Shown piece after piece: positions 51,210-61,826 of a stretch of 64,000 bases of DNA. This DNA comes from a virus. The notes beneath the pieces are model-generated. The model was not told where the DNA came from. It did not search any database and saw only the letters and a program-made list of their open reading frames with translations. Where the stretch lies: positions 46,098 to 110,097 of IMG/VR virus record IMGVR_UViG_3300039191_000589; one strand, 5' to 3'. The position numbers and the translations under genes were made by a program. Position 1 is the first letter of the stretch. Each line of letters begins with the position of its first letter.

Positions 51210-53627
51210 ATGGGAAATATTAGAATTAACAAGGAAATTTTAGAATATAATAATATAATTTATATAAATAGCAAAAATGGAAGTGATTTAAATGGAAATG
51301 GGTCCAGTGGTAAACCTTATAAAACAATTTCTAAAGCTATCTTTAACATTTCTGAAGGTGATGCAATTTTTATTAATGAAGGTGAATATTCATGTAATTT
51401 TTTTAAACTTGCCTTTATTGATGCTTATGGGGTTGATTTTATAGGGGAAGGAATAGAAAGTAAAATTTATATTACCAGTAATTTTAATTTTCAAAATTAT
51501 TATTCTAGAAATGAAATGGGAATTAAAAATGATTTTTATAACTTAAATTTTATTATTGAAATAAATTATGATATGTTAGTTGATACTAGTGATATTGGGA
51601 GTGATGAAATTTTAGAGGTTGGATTTTATAATTGTGGATTTCAAGATTATACAGGAACTGGTGATATTTTTGCTTGGAATAGAGGAATAGAACATACTTT
51701 AAATAAATGTGAATATATTAATTGTTCTTTTGATATTACTCAAGATTTACTCCTTGGTAATTTAGATTATCAAGCAAATGAATTTTTAATTAAAAATTGT
51801 GTTAATACTTATCATCAATATACTAGTAAAGATAAACCTAATATTATTACCTCTTTAACGGATATAACACTTGATTCTGAATATAATATGTTATCATTAG
51901 GATGGGAAAATAAAGGGACTGGAATCAACCCTGATGGTTCTCAGGCACATTTAGGTATATATGGAGGGTTATTTTCTTGGTATGATTGGTTTGAATATCA
52001 TTATTTAGTTCAAGATGGAAGTAATATAAAAACTTATGACTTTAATAATTCACAATGGAATGTTTTAGGAACTAATATAAGAAAAGATATGTTTATTAAT
52101 AATGGATTAAAAAAAGAGGATTTAAATAATTTAATAAAATTAAAATCTAATAATTATACTATAAGTGATACTAGTCCAATTAATGAAGGAAAAGTTTTTT
52201 CATATCAATTAGATAGATCACAATTTAATTATATTAATAATATTGATATAAATAATATATTAAATGAAAGAATAATAGATTTTGAGGATGGTAATTTAAA
52301 TGATTGGGTTATATTAAGTGATTATTTAAAAATATATGATTCTCAATCATATGAAGGTAATTATTCAATTGGAGCTGAGAAAGATAGTTTACCAGTTGAA
52401 GATTTAGGATATATTATTCCTAATGGATTAAAAGATGGATGCCAATTAGATGAGTTTGAGTATTATTATAAAGAAGTATCAAGTAGTCATGGAGGAGGTA
52501 TTTCTTTAATTAATAGTAATGGTAATAGAGAATTATATGCTGGGACTGATAATCCTCAATGGGAAGTTATTCATCAAAATGGAACTACACAAGTTGGAAC
52601 TGGGGGTACTTATGGAACATGGATGAAAGTAAATATTAATTTTGATTGGGATAATAAAACTTTTACAATCACATATACAAGAACGAGTGATAATATGTCT
52701 AGTTCCCAAACATTTGATTTAATTAATGGAAAAGATATAGAAAAAATAGTAATTAGTAATTATAATGGATCTTCAACAGGATCAGGTACTGATTTTAATA
52801 TGTGGATTGACAACATTAAAGTAGTTGGATCATTTAAAAATATATTAATTAATGATAATGGAGATATAAAAACTTATAACTTTGATAATCACCAATGGGA
52901 GTTTATTACAACTAAAGGAAATGAAAGTAAATCTGATTTTATTAATAAAGGGATTAAACATAATATTCCATTTAATAAAATTAAACAATTAAATTCTAAT
53001 CCAGAAATATTATGTTGGATATTGGATGATAACATTAATGAAATAGAATTAAATATTGATGATAATATTAATAAATTTAATTTATTAAACAATAATCCAA
53101 AAATATTATCTTGGAGTACTAAATTAAATAATACTCAATTAGAAATAAATGCTTTATCTAATGACCAATTAATATTATCTAATGATAATATTAATCTTAA
53201 TGATGTAAATGATATAAATTATTTTAATTTGAGTATTGAAAAAGACTATATTAATGATATAAGAATTATTATTTCCATAGATAATGGAAGCACATGGAAA
53301 TATTTAAATTCAGATAGTTGGTTAAACATTAATCCAATTAAACAAGAGGTAAAAGAAAAAGGTATAAAAATTGAAGAGTTTAATAATATTTCAAAACAAC
53401 AATGGGGAAATTTACTTCAAGATTCTAATGGTATTAGATTTGGTTATTATATTAATCAAAATAGTAATAATACTAATGCTAAAATTGGTTCATTAACTTT
53501 ACAAGGTAATTTAGAAGGTTATTGGAAACATGCTTTAAAAGGTACAGAATATGATTATAAATATAGTTTTAATAATAAAATTACTATAAATATAATGAGT
53601 GATGGATCATATAAGATAAATTATTAA
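51210..53627 (+). CDS. right-handed beta-helix fibre protein, 805 aa
   Basis: ATG with AGGAGGTG at 51193-51200. IYINSKNGSDLNGNGSSGKP near residue 18 and YKTISKAIFNISEGDAIFIN are the beginning of a pectin-lyase-like beta helix; GTGINPDGSQAHLGIYGG near residue 245 closes it. Then two copies of the KTYDFNNSQWN / KTYNFDNHQWE module (about residues 275 and 555) enclosing a LamG-like domain (about 350-540), and the common end YKINY. The helix could bind or cut polysaccharide, but catalytic residues cannot be assigned. Close paralogues follow at 55274 and 63683. Confidence 0.8.
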   Translation: MGNIRINKEILEYNNIIYINSKNGSDLNGNGSSGKPYKTISKAIFNISEGDAIFINEGEYSCNFFKLAFIDAYGVDFIGEGIESKIYITSNFNFQNYYSRNEMGIKNDFYNLNFIIEINYDMLVDTSDIGSDEILEVGFYNCGFQDYTGTGDIFAWNRGIEHTLNKCEYINCSFDITQDLLLGNLDYQANEFLIKNCVNTYHQYTSKDKPNIITSLTDITLDSEYNMLSLGWENKGTGINPDGSQAHLGIYGGLFSWYDWFEYHYLVQDGSNIKTYDFNNSQWNVLGTNIRKDMFINNGLKKEDLNNLIKLKSNNYTISDTSPINEGKVFSYQLDRSQFNYINNIDINNILNERIIDFEDGNLNDWVILSDYLKIYDSQSYEGNYSIGAEKDSLPVEDLGYIIPNGLKDGCQLDEFEYYYKEVSSSHGGGISLINSNGNRELYAGTDNPQWEVIHQNGTTQVGTGGTYGTWMKVNINFDWDNKTFTITYTRTSDNMSSSQTFDLINGKDIEKIVISNYNGSSTGSGTDFNMWIDNIKVVGSFKNILINDNGDIKTYNFDNHQWEFITTKGNESKSDFINKGIKHNIPFNKIKQLNSNPEILCWILDDNINEIELNIDDNINKFNLLNNNPKILSWSTKLNNTQLEINALSNDQLILSNDNINLNDVNDINYFNLSIEKDYINDIRIIISIDNGSTWKYLNSDSWLNINPIKQEVKEKGIKIEEFNNISKQQWGNLLQDSNGIRFGYYINQNSNNTNAKIGSLTLQGNLEGYWKHALKGTEYDYKYSFNNKITINIMSDGSYKINY

Positions 53628-53693
53628 TAATATTCACATACTAATATAATAAAAAAAGTAATATATTTTTTAATAAAAAGGGAGGTGTTTTAA

Positions 53694-54623
53694 GTGCCAA
53701 GAACAAAAATTAATGGAGATCAAATTCAAGATTCCAATATTAAAAATAATCATATTTCAAATGAAGGAATTGATGCTGAAAAAGTAGTAATTAAAGAGGT
53801 AATTGATGATACTACTTCTATTAGTTCAATGGAGGCAATGATTAATGAATTAGAAAATAAAATTAATAATACTTCAACTACAACAGGTTCATTACAAATG
53901 AATCAAATAACAAAATTAGGAGTTACTGCTTCTTCTAGTGAGCCTAAGGAAATTATATTAGATATTCCTCAAACTTTTAATTTTGATCGACCACCTATTG
54001 AAGTTTTAAAATTTGTTTCAGGAAATGATAATATCCTTAAAACCTTAATTGATTTTGATAATTCTGATGAAGATGATTTTGAAAATAATAATTTTGTTGA
54101 ATTTGATGGAACTATGCATTTAAAAACAAAATTCAAAAAAAATATGATAGATCAAGGGGAATTAGTTAATTATACTTCAGATTTAAATAATGGTATAATA
54201 ACTTTTAATTCAGCTAATGAAAACTCAATAAATGGGGAAACATTATTAAATACTGGCGATGATTTAACATTTGAAACAGCTAATAATAATATTAAAGATG
54301 GTAGTATAATAGTTTATGAAGATGGTGTTGATATTACTTCTGATATTTCTTCGGTTGATTTACAAAATGGTAATATTACATTTAACAATACTCATACCGG
54401 GGTAATTACAGCTGATTATACTTGGGTAGAATATAATGAGTATCAAGTTATTAATGAACAACCTACAACATCAGATAATATTAATTATCAACTTCAAAAT
54501 TCTTCAATTAAAGATGGTAGTGTAATAATATATAAAAATGGCAACAAAGTGACAGGTAAGTTATGGAGTCAAACAATAGATTTAACAAATTATAAAACTA
54601 TTAATGAAATTAATATATTATAA
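53694..54623 (+). CDS. fibre-associated protein, NGDQIQD-type N-terminus, 309 aa
   Basis: GTG start at 53694 with GGGAGGTG at 53680-53687. N-terminal RTKINGDQIQDSNIKNNHI, then a helix; the body (about 75-309) is homologous to the protein at 61074: ITKLGVTASSSEPKEI, FDRPPIEVLKF, TLIDFDNSDEDDFENN and an end KTINEIN-type. Contains two copies of SIKDGSVIIYKNG-like beta units. Probably joins fibres to the baseplate; inference from the shared N-terminus. Confidence 0.7.
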   Translation: MPRTKINGDQIQDSNIKNNHISNEGIDAEKVVIKEVIDDTTSISSMEAMINELENKINNTSTTTGSLQMNQITKLGVTASSSEPKEIILDIPQTFNFDRPPIEVLKFVSGNDNILKTLIDFDNSDEDDFENNNFVEFDGTMHLKTKFKKNMIDQGELVNYTSDLNNGIITFNSANENSINGETLLNTGDDLTFETANNNIKDGSIIVYEDGVDITSDISSVDLQNGNITFNNTHTGVITADYTWVEYNEYQVINEQPTTSDNINYQLQNSSIKDGSVIIYKNGNKVTGKLWSQTIDLTNYKTINEINIL

Positions 54624-54650
54624 GAGAGGGATTTCCTCTCTTTTTTTTAT
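54622..54650 (+). terminator. rho-independent terminator
   Basis: AAGAGAGG pairs with CCTCTCTT around GATTT, followed by TTTTTTAT; overlaps the preceding stop. Confidence 0.9.
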
Positions 54651-54709
54651 GATATATATGTTAAATAATTATATTAAAAAAATAGAAGATATAAGAAAGG
54701 TGGGATAAA

Positions 54710-55186
54710 ATGTATTATTTGATTAAAAATATATCTGATAGTAATATTGTAATTGGGAAAGAAGTATTAAAACCAGATGAAGAAACAAAAGTATTTAATA
54801 TTGATAATTTAGGAAAAATTATAAAGAAGAAATATGTTAAAATAAAAGAAATAAAAGAAAATAATGAGAAAAATATACCAAAAAAAATAGAAAATAATAA
54901 AAAAGAAAATATTAGTAATAAAAAAAATATTGATAAAGGTGATTTTATTACTGAACCTTTAGAAAAAGAATTAATAGAAAGTTTTTTTAATTTTTATTTA
55001 AATGATAAAGAAGTAGAAGGTGATTTAGAATTATTAAAATGGTTTTATAAAAAAATAGGTTTTACAAAAGATATAGATAAAGAAACGTTATCATTATTAG
55101 ATGAAGCAAATACATATGAAGAATTAACGGTTATTTTATTAAATCATATTTATCCTAAGTTATTAAAAATATATAAAACAAAATAA
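54710..55186 (+). CDS. small N-terminal domain plus helical C-terminal domain, 158 aa
   Basis: ATG with AAAGGTGGG ahead. Residues 1-45 (YYLIKNISDSNIVIGKEVL, KPDEETKV) match in layout the starts at 14157 and 43745. A Lys/Asn linker follows, then a helical domain (ELIESFFNFYLNDKEVEGDL to PKLLKIYKTK). Unknown function; followed by the second ACTAGG hairpin. Confidence 0.6.
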   Translation: MYYLIKNISDSNIVIGKEVLKPDEETKVFNIDNLGKIIKKKYVKIKEIKENNEKNIPKKIENNKKENISNKKNIDKGDFITEPLEKELIESFFNFYLNDKEVEGDLELLKWFYKKIGFTKDIDKETLSLLDEANTYEELTVILLNHIYPKLLKIYKTK

Positions 55187-55203
55187 TAATATAATTTGAT
55201 ATG

Positions 55204-55236
55204 AATACTAGGATTAAACCCTAGTATTTTTTTTTA
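55204..55236 (+). repeat. repeated ACTAGG hairpin, copy 2
   Basis: AATACTAGG (55204-55212) pairs with CCTAGTATT (55220-55228), loop ATTAAAC, then a T9 tract. Acts as terminator. Confidence 0.85.
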
Positions 55237-55273
55237 TAGATAATATTTTTATAAAAAATGGAGGTGTATTAAC

Positions 55274-56839
55274 TTGGATTTTGAAGTTAAAAGTAAAATT
55301 AATCAAAATTTAGATCAATATAATTCAGTATTATATGTAGACTCAGAAAATGGATTGGATGTAAATAATGGGACTGAAAGTAATCCATATAAAACAATTC
55401 AAACTGCACTTAATAATGCTAACAATGGGGATGTATTAATATTAAAAGGAAGTTTTGAAGGTGCTGTAGATAATGATGGGTTTGTTAATATTGGAAAATC
55501 TATAGATATTATAGGTAAAGATTTACCTCTTATCAAATCTACTGACCATAATACTATTCAATTATCTGCTAGTGATTTAAATGTTAATATTTATAACTGT
55601 AGGATTGAAAATTATGGTGATACAGGTACTAATTATGATGATAGCTATGCTTTAATGATTAATTGTGAAAGTGTTGATAATATTAAATTAAATTTCTACA
55701 ATTGTGTTATTAAGCCTAGAGGTAGACAATTCATATCTATTAGAACAGGTGCTAATAATGTTATTTTCAATAATTGTATATTAGATTATAACGAATATAC
55801 TTTTACTGGCACATATAGTATTGTAGAATCAAGCATTGCAAAAGTGTTGTTTAATAATTGTGTTGAAATTGGTAATTTTACAAGTAGTGTTTATAAAGAT
55901 AAATTTGATAATGAAAATATTATATTTAAAGAAGATATCTATACAGGAGAAAGTAGAGAATATATAACTTATCAAAATTGTATTATTGAGCCAAATATAT
56001 CGGTAGATTCTAATTATAATATCAACCAACCTGAATGGTTAGTTGATAAAGATCATATGAATGATAAATTTTTAGTTTGGGAAGAAATGACTAATAATAT
56101 TCCTACAGGGGTAATTGATGCTTATTATAATGAAGACAGAGGTAATGTAATAGCTTATTGTGGTAGTGAAACTTATGAATATATTGATGGTAATTGGGAA
56201 TTAGTTATTAAAGATGTTGATGCAACACCTAATTTATCATCTTATAATACTGTAATTTATGTAGATACAAATAATGGTGATGATACTAATGGTGATGGAA
56301 GTGAAAGTAATCCATATGCTACCCTTGATAAAGGTATAAATAATATTAGTAGTGATAATGTTGTTAAATTAAATGAAGGAAATTATACTTATGGAATTGG
56401 TTCCTTATCAAAAAATGTAACAATAATTGGTGAAGGTTTAAGTACATCTGTTGATGTAATTAACAAAATATCTGGAAGTGGAACAATTAATACTTATAAT
56501 ATGTATATAAAACAAGATGGTGAAGGTGGAATAAGTGATATAGATAACTTTTATGGTTATAATTGTTTCTTTGAATCATTAGACCATGCACCTTTTAGAA
56601 CTTTAGGAAATAGTATATATGTTTATATTGAAAACTGTTCAATATATACAAATTATACAGGTTCAACATCTGGAGTAAATGATAGTGCATTTTATGGAGA
56701 AGAAATTATAGCAGATGTGAAAAACTGTGCTATTTTCAATCCTAGCTTTAAAGGAGAAAGTGCACAAACTATATCAGTAACAACTTCGTTAACAGGTGTT
56801 ACTTTTGATTCTGATTATAATATTACATCAGATGGTTAG
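55274..56839 (+). pseudogene. beta-helix fibre gene, first fragment (ends at premature TAG)
   Basis: TTG start with GGAGGTG at 55260-55266. 521 residues. Two pectin-lyase-like helix starts: YVDSENGLDVNNGTESNPYK (about 17-36) and VDTNNGDDTNGDGSESNPYA (about 332). The frame stays open after the TAG at 56837-56839 and continues QNTGTGTNPDDSTAHIGVYG, which matches WENKGTGINPDGSQAHLGIY in the 51210 protein: the TAG stands exactly where the paralogue has Trp (TGG). So a point mutation broke a gene that ran to 59572. Truncated product may still fold as a beta helix. Confidence 0.75.
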
Positions 56840-58417
56840 CAAAATACAGGTACAGGTACTAACCCTGATGACTCTACAGCTCACATAGGAGTTTATGGTG
56901 GTACTTATGCCTGGGATTGGAAAGAACCTATTGATTATCCTAGTAAAGAAGTGTTTGATGGTAGTTCAAATACAACTTTAACTGACTATAACCAATCTAT
57001 AGATGATAACTATATTTATACTGATACAGGTGTTTATGACAAATCAAACTTTAGTCAAATTGCTACTTTTTCTGAACCTTCGTATACAATTAGTGCTGTA
57101 TATAATGATGACAACTATATTTATCTAGGTGAAAGTGACTATAGTTCAAACACATATCAGGTTCATGTTTATAGTAAGTCAGACTATTCTCAAGTAACTA
57201 CTTTATCCTTAACTGATAATATTATTGGGATTGTAACAGGTATAGATTATGTTTATGTTCTAGATGGTTTAAATTCTGGACATACTACTATATTTAATAA
57301 GTCTGATTGGAGTCAAAATACGACTATAGAAGTTACTCCTACAAAGGGTAAATCTATAGATAGTGATAGTTCTTATGTATATGTAGGAGATGCAGTAGGA
57401 AATATAGGTATATTAGAAAAATCAAGCTTATCATTAACTGCTAGTTCTCCAATCCAACCAGGAAGTAATGATATATATGCTTTAGATGTTACAAATAATT
57501 ATATATATGCAGGTGGAGATGATTATGAGTTATATATAATAGATAAATCAGATTATTCAACAATTCAAACACTTACTGATTTTTCTAATGCAATACACGA
57601 TATAGATATTAGTGCTAATTATATTTATGCAGGTGGAAGTAGTGCTCAATTGTTTATTTATGATTTGTCTGATTATTCATTGTTTAATACAGATATAATA
57701 ACACCTGATACAATAGATGTAATAGATACTGATAGCAACTATGTTTATGTTGCCTCAAATGAAATTGGTATCTATAACAACTTTATTAATGCTCCTTTAA
57801 AATCTAAAACATCTAGTAATGTATTATCATTAGGAACTTATGATAATACTAATCTAGTACAAGAAACTTGGGAATTAGACTTAACTGCTCCAGCTTGGAA
57901 TAAGCTATCACCATCAATACAACCTTCTGCAAGGGAAGATCATGAGTTTGAAGATGGATTATTATTTGGAGGGTTTGATGATACTAACTACCTAAATGAT
58001 ACTTGGCAATGGGATGATACTAACACTACTTGGACACAATTAAGTCCATTTACTACTCCACCTGCTAGAGCTAATTTTGCTATGACTAAAGCAGATGATG
58101 GTAACTGGTATATTTATGGTGGAGAGAATAGTAATGGAGTGTTAAATGACTTATGGAAGTTTGATGGTAGTGATTGGAATGAAGTTAATGCTGAAACTAG
58201 TTTAGTTGGTAGAGAAGGTTTTGCTCAAGCCGATACTACAACATATACAGGACATGCTGTTTTTATAGATGATGAAAAATTATATCTTGGTTCAGATAAT
58301 AATTATTTGTACATCTTTGATAAAAATAATTTAAGTTCAGAAACTCATTTTTCTGATACAAGTTACTCTATAAAATCAGTTTATGTTGACAATAATTATA
58401 TTTATGTTGGTAGTTAA
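56840..58417 (+). pseudogene. propeller/Kelch part of the broken fibre gene, second fragment
   Basis: In frame with the fragment before; a separate start could be GTG 56951. About six repeats of the kind YIYxGxxD....IYDKSDYS, a beta-propeller of the PQQ/WD-like type, then a Kelch block (about 57830-58200): LLFGGFDDTNYLNDTWQWDD and WYIYGGENSNGVLNDLWKFD. More GAC, AAC and CTA codons than neighbouring genes, suggesting a recent arrival. Ends at an in-frame TAA (58415-58417) in the middle of a repeat. Confidence 0.7.
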
Positions 58418-59572
58418 TATGAATTTATGATTTATAACAAAAGTGACTACTCATTAAATACTAAAATAACTGATTTGGGTAATTATATATATGGATTAAC
58501 TGCTGATGATTCTTACATTTATGTTGGAACATCAAATGGTGACTTTTATATATATAACAAATCAGATTTTACCATTAATACATCATTAACTCCTGCTAGT
58601 GTAGTATATTCTATCTCTTATGATGAGAATTATATTTACTTAGGTTGTGCAGATAATGATAATGTTTATATTTACAACAAGTCGGACTTTACTCTTAATA
58701 CCCAACTAAGTGAACCAGATGATGCAGTTTGGTCTGTTGATAATGATGAAAACTATGTATATGCATCATCTCAAGATAACAATGTTTATGTATATAATAA
58801 GTCTGACTTTACACTTAATACAATTCTAACTGACTCAACTGTTCTTGTTAGAAGTTTGTGTGTTGATAATGAGTACTTGTACTCTGGTAATGATAATGGT
58901 AAAGTGTTTATATATGACAAATCAGATTTTTCATTATTTACAACTATAACAGATTATAGTTCTTACATAGAGGATATTTATTCTAGTGGAACTGAATTAT
59001 CATTCGTAGGTTTTTCTATGAGTTCAATACCTATTTACACTGCACCAATGTCTGGTAGAAAAGATTCTGTTTTATACCCTAACTTAACAGTGTTTGGTGG
59101 TAAGACTGGTGACGTTTATCATAACGACCTCTACAAAATAGATAATGGAACAGCTACTAAACTAGGTGATTTCTCACATCTACCAGAAACAAGAAGTAAT
59201 TCAGTAGTAGCTGGTGATTTAATTTTTGGAGGACAAGATAACTCTACAGTTTATAATGATCTCTGGAATTTAAAAGAAATAGAAGTAGGAGTTTATGGTG
59301 GAGAATATAGATGGTTATATGAAATAATTAAATACCTTTTAGATAATAATGGAAATATAAAAACATTGGATAATAATAGTTTAATAAATTTAAATTCAAA
59401 AAGTGAGGATAGTTTTAAAAATAATGGAATATCAGATTTATCTAATTTAAAAACTACTGTTTCTAACAATAAAACAGAATTAAATCAAAATATTTTAGGA
59501 AATGGTATGGAATTTAATCATGATATTAATTTTAATAATTTAGAAAATATAAATAATATTACTTTAAATTAA
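58418..59572 (+). pseudogene. propeller/Kelch part and shared C-terminal module, third fragment
   Basis: Same frame again; next ATG is at 58427 without a ribosome site. Repeats YIYVGTSNGDFYIYNKSDF and similar continue (58430-58980), then a Kelch block with LTVFGGKTGDVYHNDLYKI and LIFGGQDNSTVYNDLWNL, and a final 80-residue module (LLDNNGNIKTLDNNSLINL to NNITLN) that also ends the proteins at 60493 and 62698. The first stop-broken repeat shows this was one reading frame of about 1432 codons. Confidence 0.7.
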
Positions 59573-59605
59573 AGATTTTATAAAAATAAATATATGATTA
59601 TATTT

Positions 59606-59639
59606 AAATACTAGGGTTAAGTCCTAGTATTTTTTTTAT
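59606..59639 (+). repeat. repeated ACTAGG hairpin, copy 3
   Basis: AAATACTAGG (59606-59615) pairs with CCTAGTATTT (59623-59632), loop GTTAAGT, T tract after. Confidence 0.87.
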
Positions 59640-59671
59640 AAATAATATTTTATAAAAAGAGGTGAAATAAA

Positions 59672-60499
59672 TTGTCTTTATATACAAGTAAAGAAACATT
59701 AATGGAATATATTAGAATGGATATTCCTGATGGGAATCATACATTTCAAACTAATGCTAATAATGAATTAGTAGATATTGATGTAGAATTTGTTAATTAT
59801 TATGATAATGTTACATGGACAGGTGTAGATAATGTAGGAAACACCACTACTGACTCTAGAATGTTAATATTAAAATTTCATGGAGATTTAATAATTGAAT
59901 CAGATGCTAGGTTAAAACCTCAAGTAAGAAAAAAAGGAATGTTTGTATATGTTAATGGAACACTAGAAAATAATGGAACTATTTCAATGACTGCTAGGGG
60001 TGCTAATGCAGAAGGACAAAATGTTTACATTTGTAAAGATGAAAATGATAATCTGCAATACATTCCAGCTACTGGTGGTGGTGGTGGAAATAGAGCATAT
60101 GGTTATGCTGGGGAATCTTCTGTAAATGTAAAAGGTAATAACGGAAATGATGGTAATAATAGAACTACTGGTGGTGGTGGTAGTGGTGGTGTTTATGCTA
60201 GCGGTGGATCAGTGCATCCAGGAGAAGGTGCTTATTCTGGTGCTGGAGCTCATGGTACTTCATATTCTGGTGGTTCTGGTGGTGGTGCTGTATCTTTAAA
60301 TGGAGGACATAGTAATTGGTATGGTGATAATGGTTCACCTAATGGTGGCGCTGGTGGTAGAGGTGATACTTATCAAAAAAGAGACCATTGGCCAACAAGG
60401 CGTGCTGGTGGTGGTGCTGGTAATCCAGGAGGTATGGGTGAAGAAAATTATGATGATGACCCTAGTTACCAAGGTGACAATGGGCAGGTGGATTGTTAA
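59672..60499 (+). pseudogene. glycine-rich fibre gene, first part (frameshifted)
   Basis: TTG start at 59672 with AGAGGTG at 59659-59665. 275 residues. Residues 1-125 are a beta domain (ILKFHGDLIIESDARLKPQV, FVYVNGTLENNGTISMTARG), then a Gly-rich region with GGGGSGGVYASGGSVHPGEG-like runs, as in phage tail adhesins with polyglycine sandwich tips. The end DNGQVDC* is abrupt. Reading one base earlier near 60484 restores GGLLILTGNFICNNGNIN of the following frame, so one base (probably one G of a G run at 60481-60483) is missing. Confidence 0.65.
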
Positions 60500-60975
60500 T
60501 TTTAACGGGTAATTTCATTTGTAATAATGGAAATATAAATTCTGAGGGTTGTGATGGTGGATATTATGGTGGTGGTGCTTCTGGAGGAGGTAATATTAAT
60601 ATTTTCTATAATAATTATCAAAATAATGGAAACATTAGTTCTAAAGGGGGAACAGGGGGTTTTCCATCAGAAAGACAAGGTGGTGATGGGGGTAATGGTT
60701 CCATAATTACAACTCCTATTCAATTATTTACTTATAAATACCTTCTAAACGACAATGGAGATATTAAAACATATAATAATGGTTGGAGCACATTAGGAAC
60801 ATCAATCTCAGAAATTATGTTTAAAAACAATGGAATGAATAATATTGCTGTTAGAGAAAACGTTAGTATTTCAGAAAGTATGACTAGCAATAATGTATTA
60901 GATAATGGTATGGAATTTAATCATAATATCAATTTTGATACCTTAGAAAATATAACTACTTTAACTTTAAATTAA
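60493..60975 (+). pseudogene. glycine-rich fibre gene, second part with shared C-terminal module
   Basis: A continuation in another frame, overlapping the previous stop and without a ribosome site of its own. The Gly-rich domain continues (GGYYGGGASGGGNINIFYNN), followed by the common C-terminal module LLNDNGDIKTYNNGWSTLG ... NITTLTLN (about 80 residues) found also at 59340-59572 and 63440-63669. Confidence 0.65.
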
Positions 60976-61008
60976 AAAATTTATAAAATTAAATATATGG
61001 TTAAATTT

Positions 61009-61040
61009 AAATACTAGGATTAAGTCCTAGTATTTTTTTT
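61009..61040 (+). repeat. repeated ACTAGG hairpin, copy 4
   Basis: AAATACTAGG (61009-61018) pairs with CCTAGTATTT (61026-61035), loop ATTAAGT, T tract after. The copy is nearly identical to copy 3. Confidence 0.87.
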
Positions 61041-61073
61041 ATAGGTGATAAAATAATTAAGGAGGTGCTTGTT

Positions 61074-61805
61074 ATGCCTAAAACAACAATTAATGGTGAT
61101 CAGATTCGAGATGCAAATATTAATGATAATCATATTGCTCAAGATGGTATTAATGCTCAAAGAATTATATTTTCTAATGGAGAAAGTATTCCAATGTCAG
61201 AACTTATGACACAAGTCAAAGATAAAGTATATGAACAAGAGGTTCAACAAATAACAAAATTAAATGTTACAGCTAGTAGTACAACTCCTAAAGTGATTGA
61301 ATTGGATTTAAATCAAACTTTAGATTTCAAAAGAAAACCTATTGATGTATTAAAATTAACTTCTGGAGTAGCAGATACAACTAAAACTTTAATGGATTTT
61401 TCTAATGGTGAGGCTGATGATTTTCAAACTAATAATAATATTACTTTTGATGGAAAAATGTATCCTAAAACTGAATATACTGAAACTCCAGTTGACGAAG
61501 GATTATTAAAAAATTATACAACTGATCTTCAAAATGGTAATATTACTTTTGATAATGCTAAAACTGATACTGATACTGTAGAAGCTGATTATATTTATTT
61601 TGATAGTAATAATAATGAGGTTCAAATTAATCAGGAAAGTTTAACTACTAGTGATTATCAAACTTATAATTTTGTTAATGCTCCTATTAAAGAAGGAAGT
61701 ATTGTTTTATATGTAAATGGTACTAAAAAAGATTATGGAAAAGTGTATTCTAAACAAGTTGATTTAACTAATGTTAAATCTTTAGAAAATATTGAATTAA
61801 TATAA
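61074..61805 (+). CDS. fibre-associated protein, NGDQIRD-type N-terminus, about 243 aa
   Basis: ATG 61074 with AAGGAGG at 61059-61065 (the GTG at 61065 lies in the ribosome site). PKTTINGDQIRDANINDNHI opens the protein; the body QQITKLNVTASSTTPKVIEL, FKRKPIDVLKL, TLMDFSNGEADDFQTNN and SLENIELI is paralogous to the protein at 53694. One SIVLYVNGTKKDYGK unit. Likely the same role in a second fibre set. Confidence 0.7.
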   Translation: MPKTTINGDQIRDANINDNHIAQDGINAQRIIFSNGESIPMSELMTQVKDKVYEQEVQQITKLNVTASSTTPKVIELDLNQTLDFKRKPIDVLKLTSGVADTTKTLMDFSNGEADDFQTNNNITFDGKMYPKTEYTETPVDEGLLKNYTTDLQNGNITFDNAKTDTDTVEADYIYFDSNNNEVQINQESLTTSDYQTYNFVNAPIKEGSIVLYVNGTKKDYGKVYSKQVDLTNVKSLENIELI

Positions 61806-61826
61806 ATAAAATAGAGGTGATTATAA

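Noticed and set aside
56837-56839. TAG reassigned to an amino acid in this phage
   Set aside because: TAG ends several other intact genes in the window (for example 661, 33368, 38089, 51192), and the second break in the same gene is TAA.
60300-60512. Overlapping + strand frame in the glycine-rich gene
   Set aside because: GGT/GGA repeats read in another frame give Val/Met-rich noise; no start signal.
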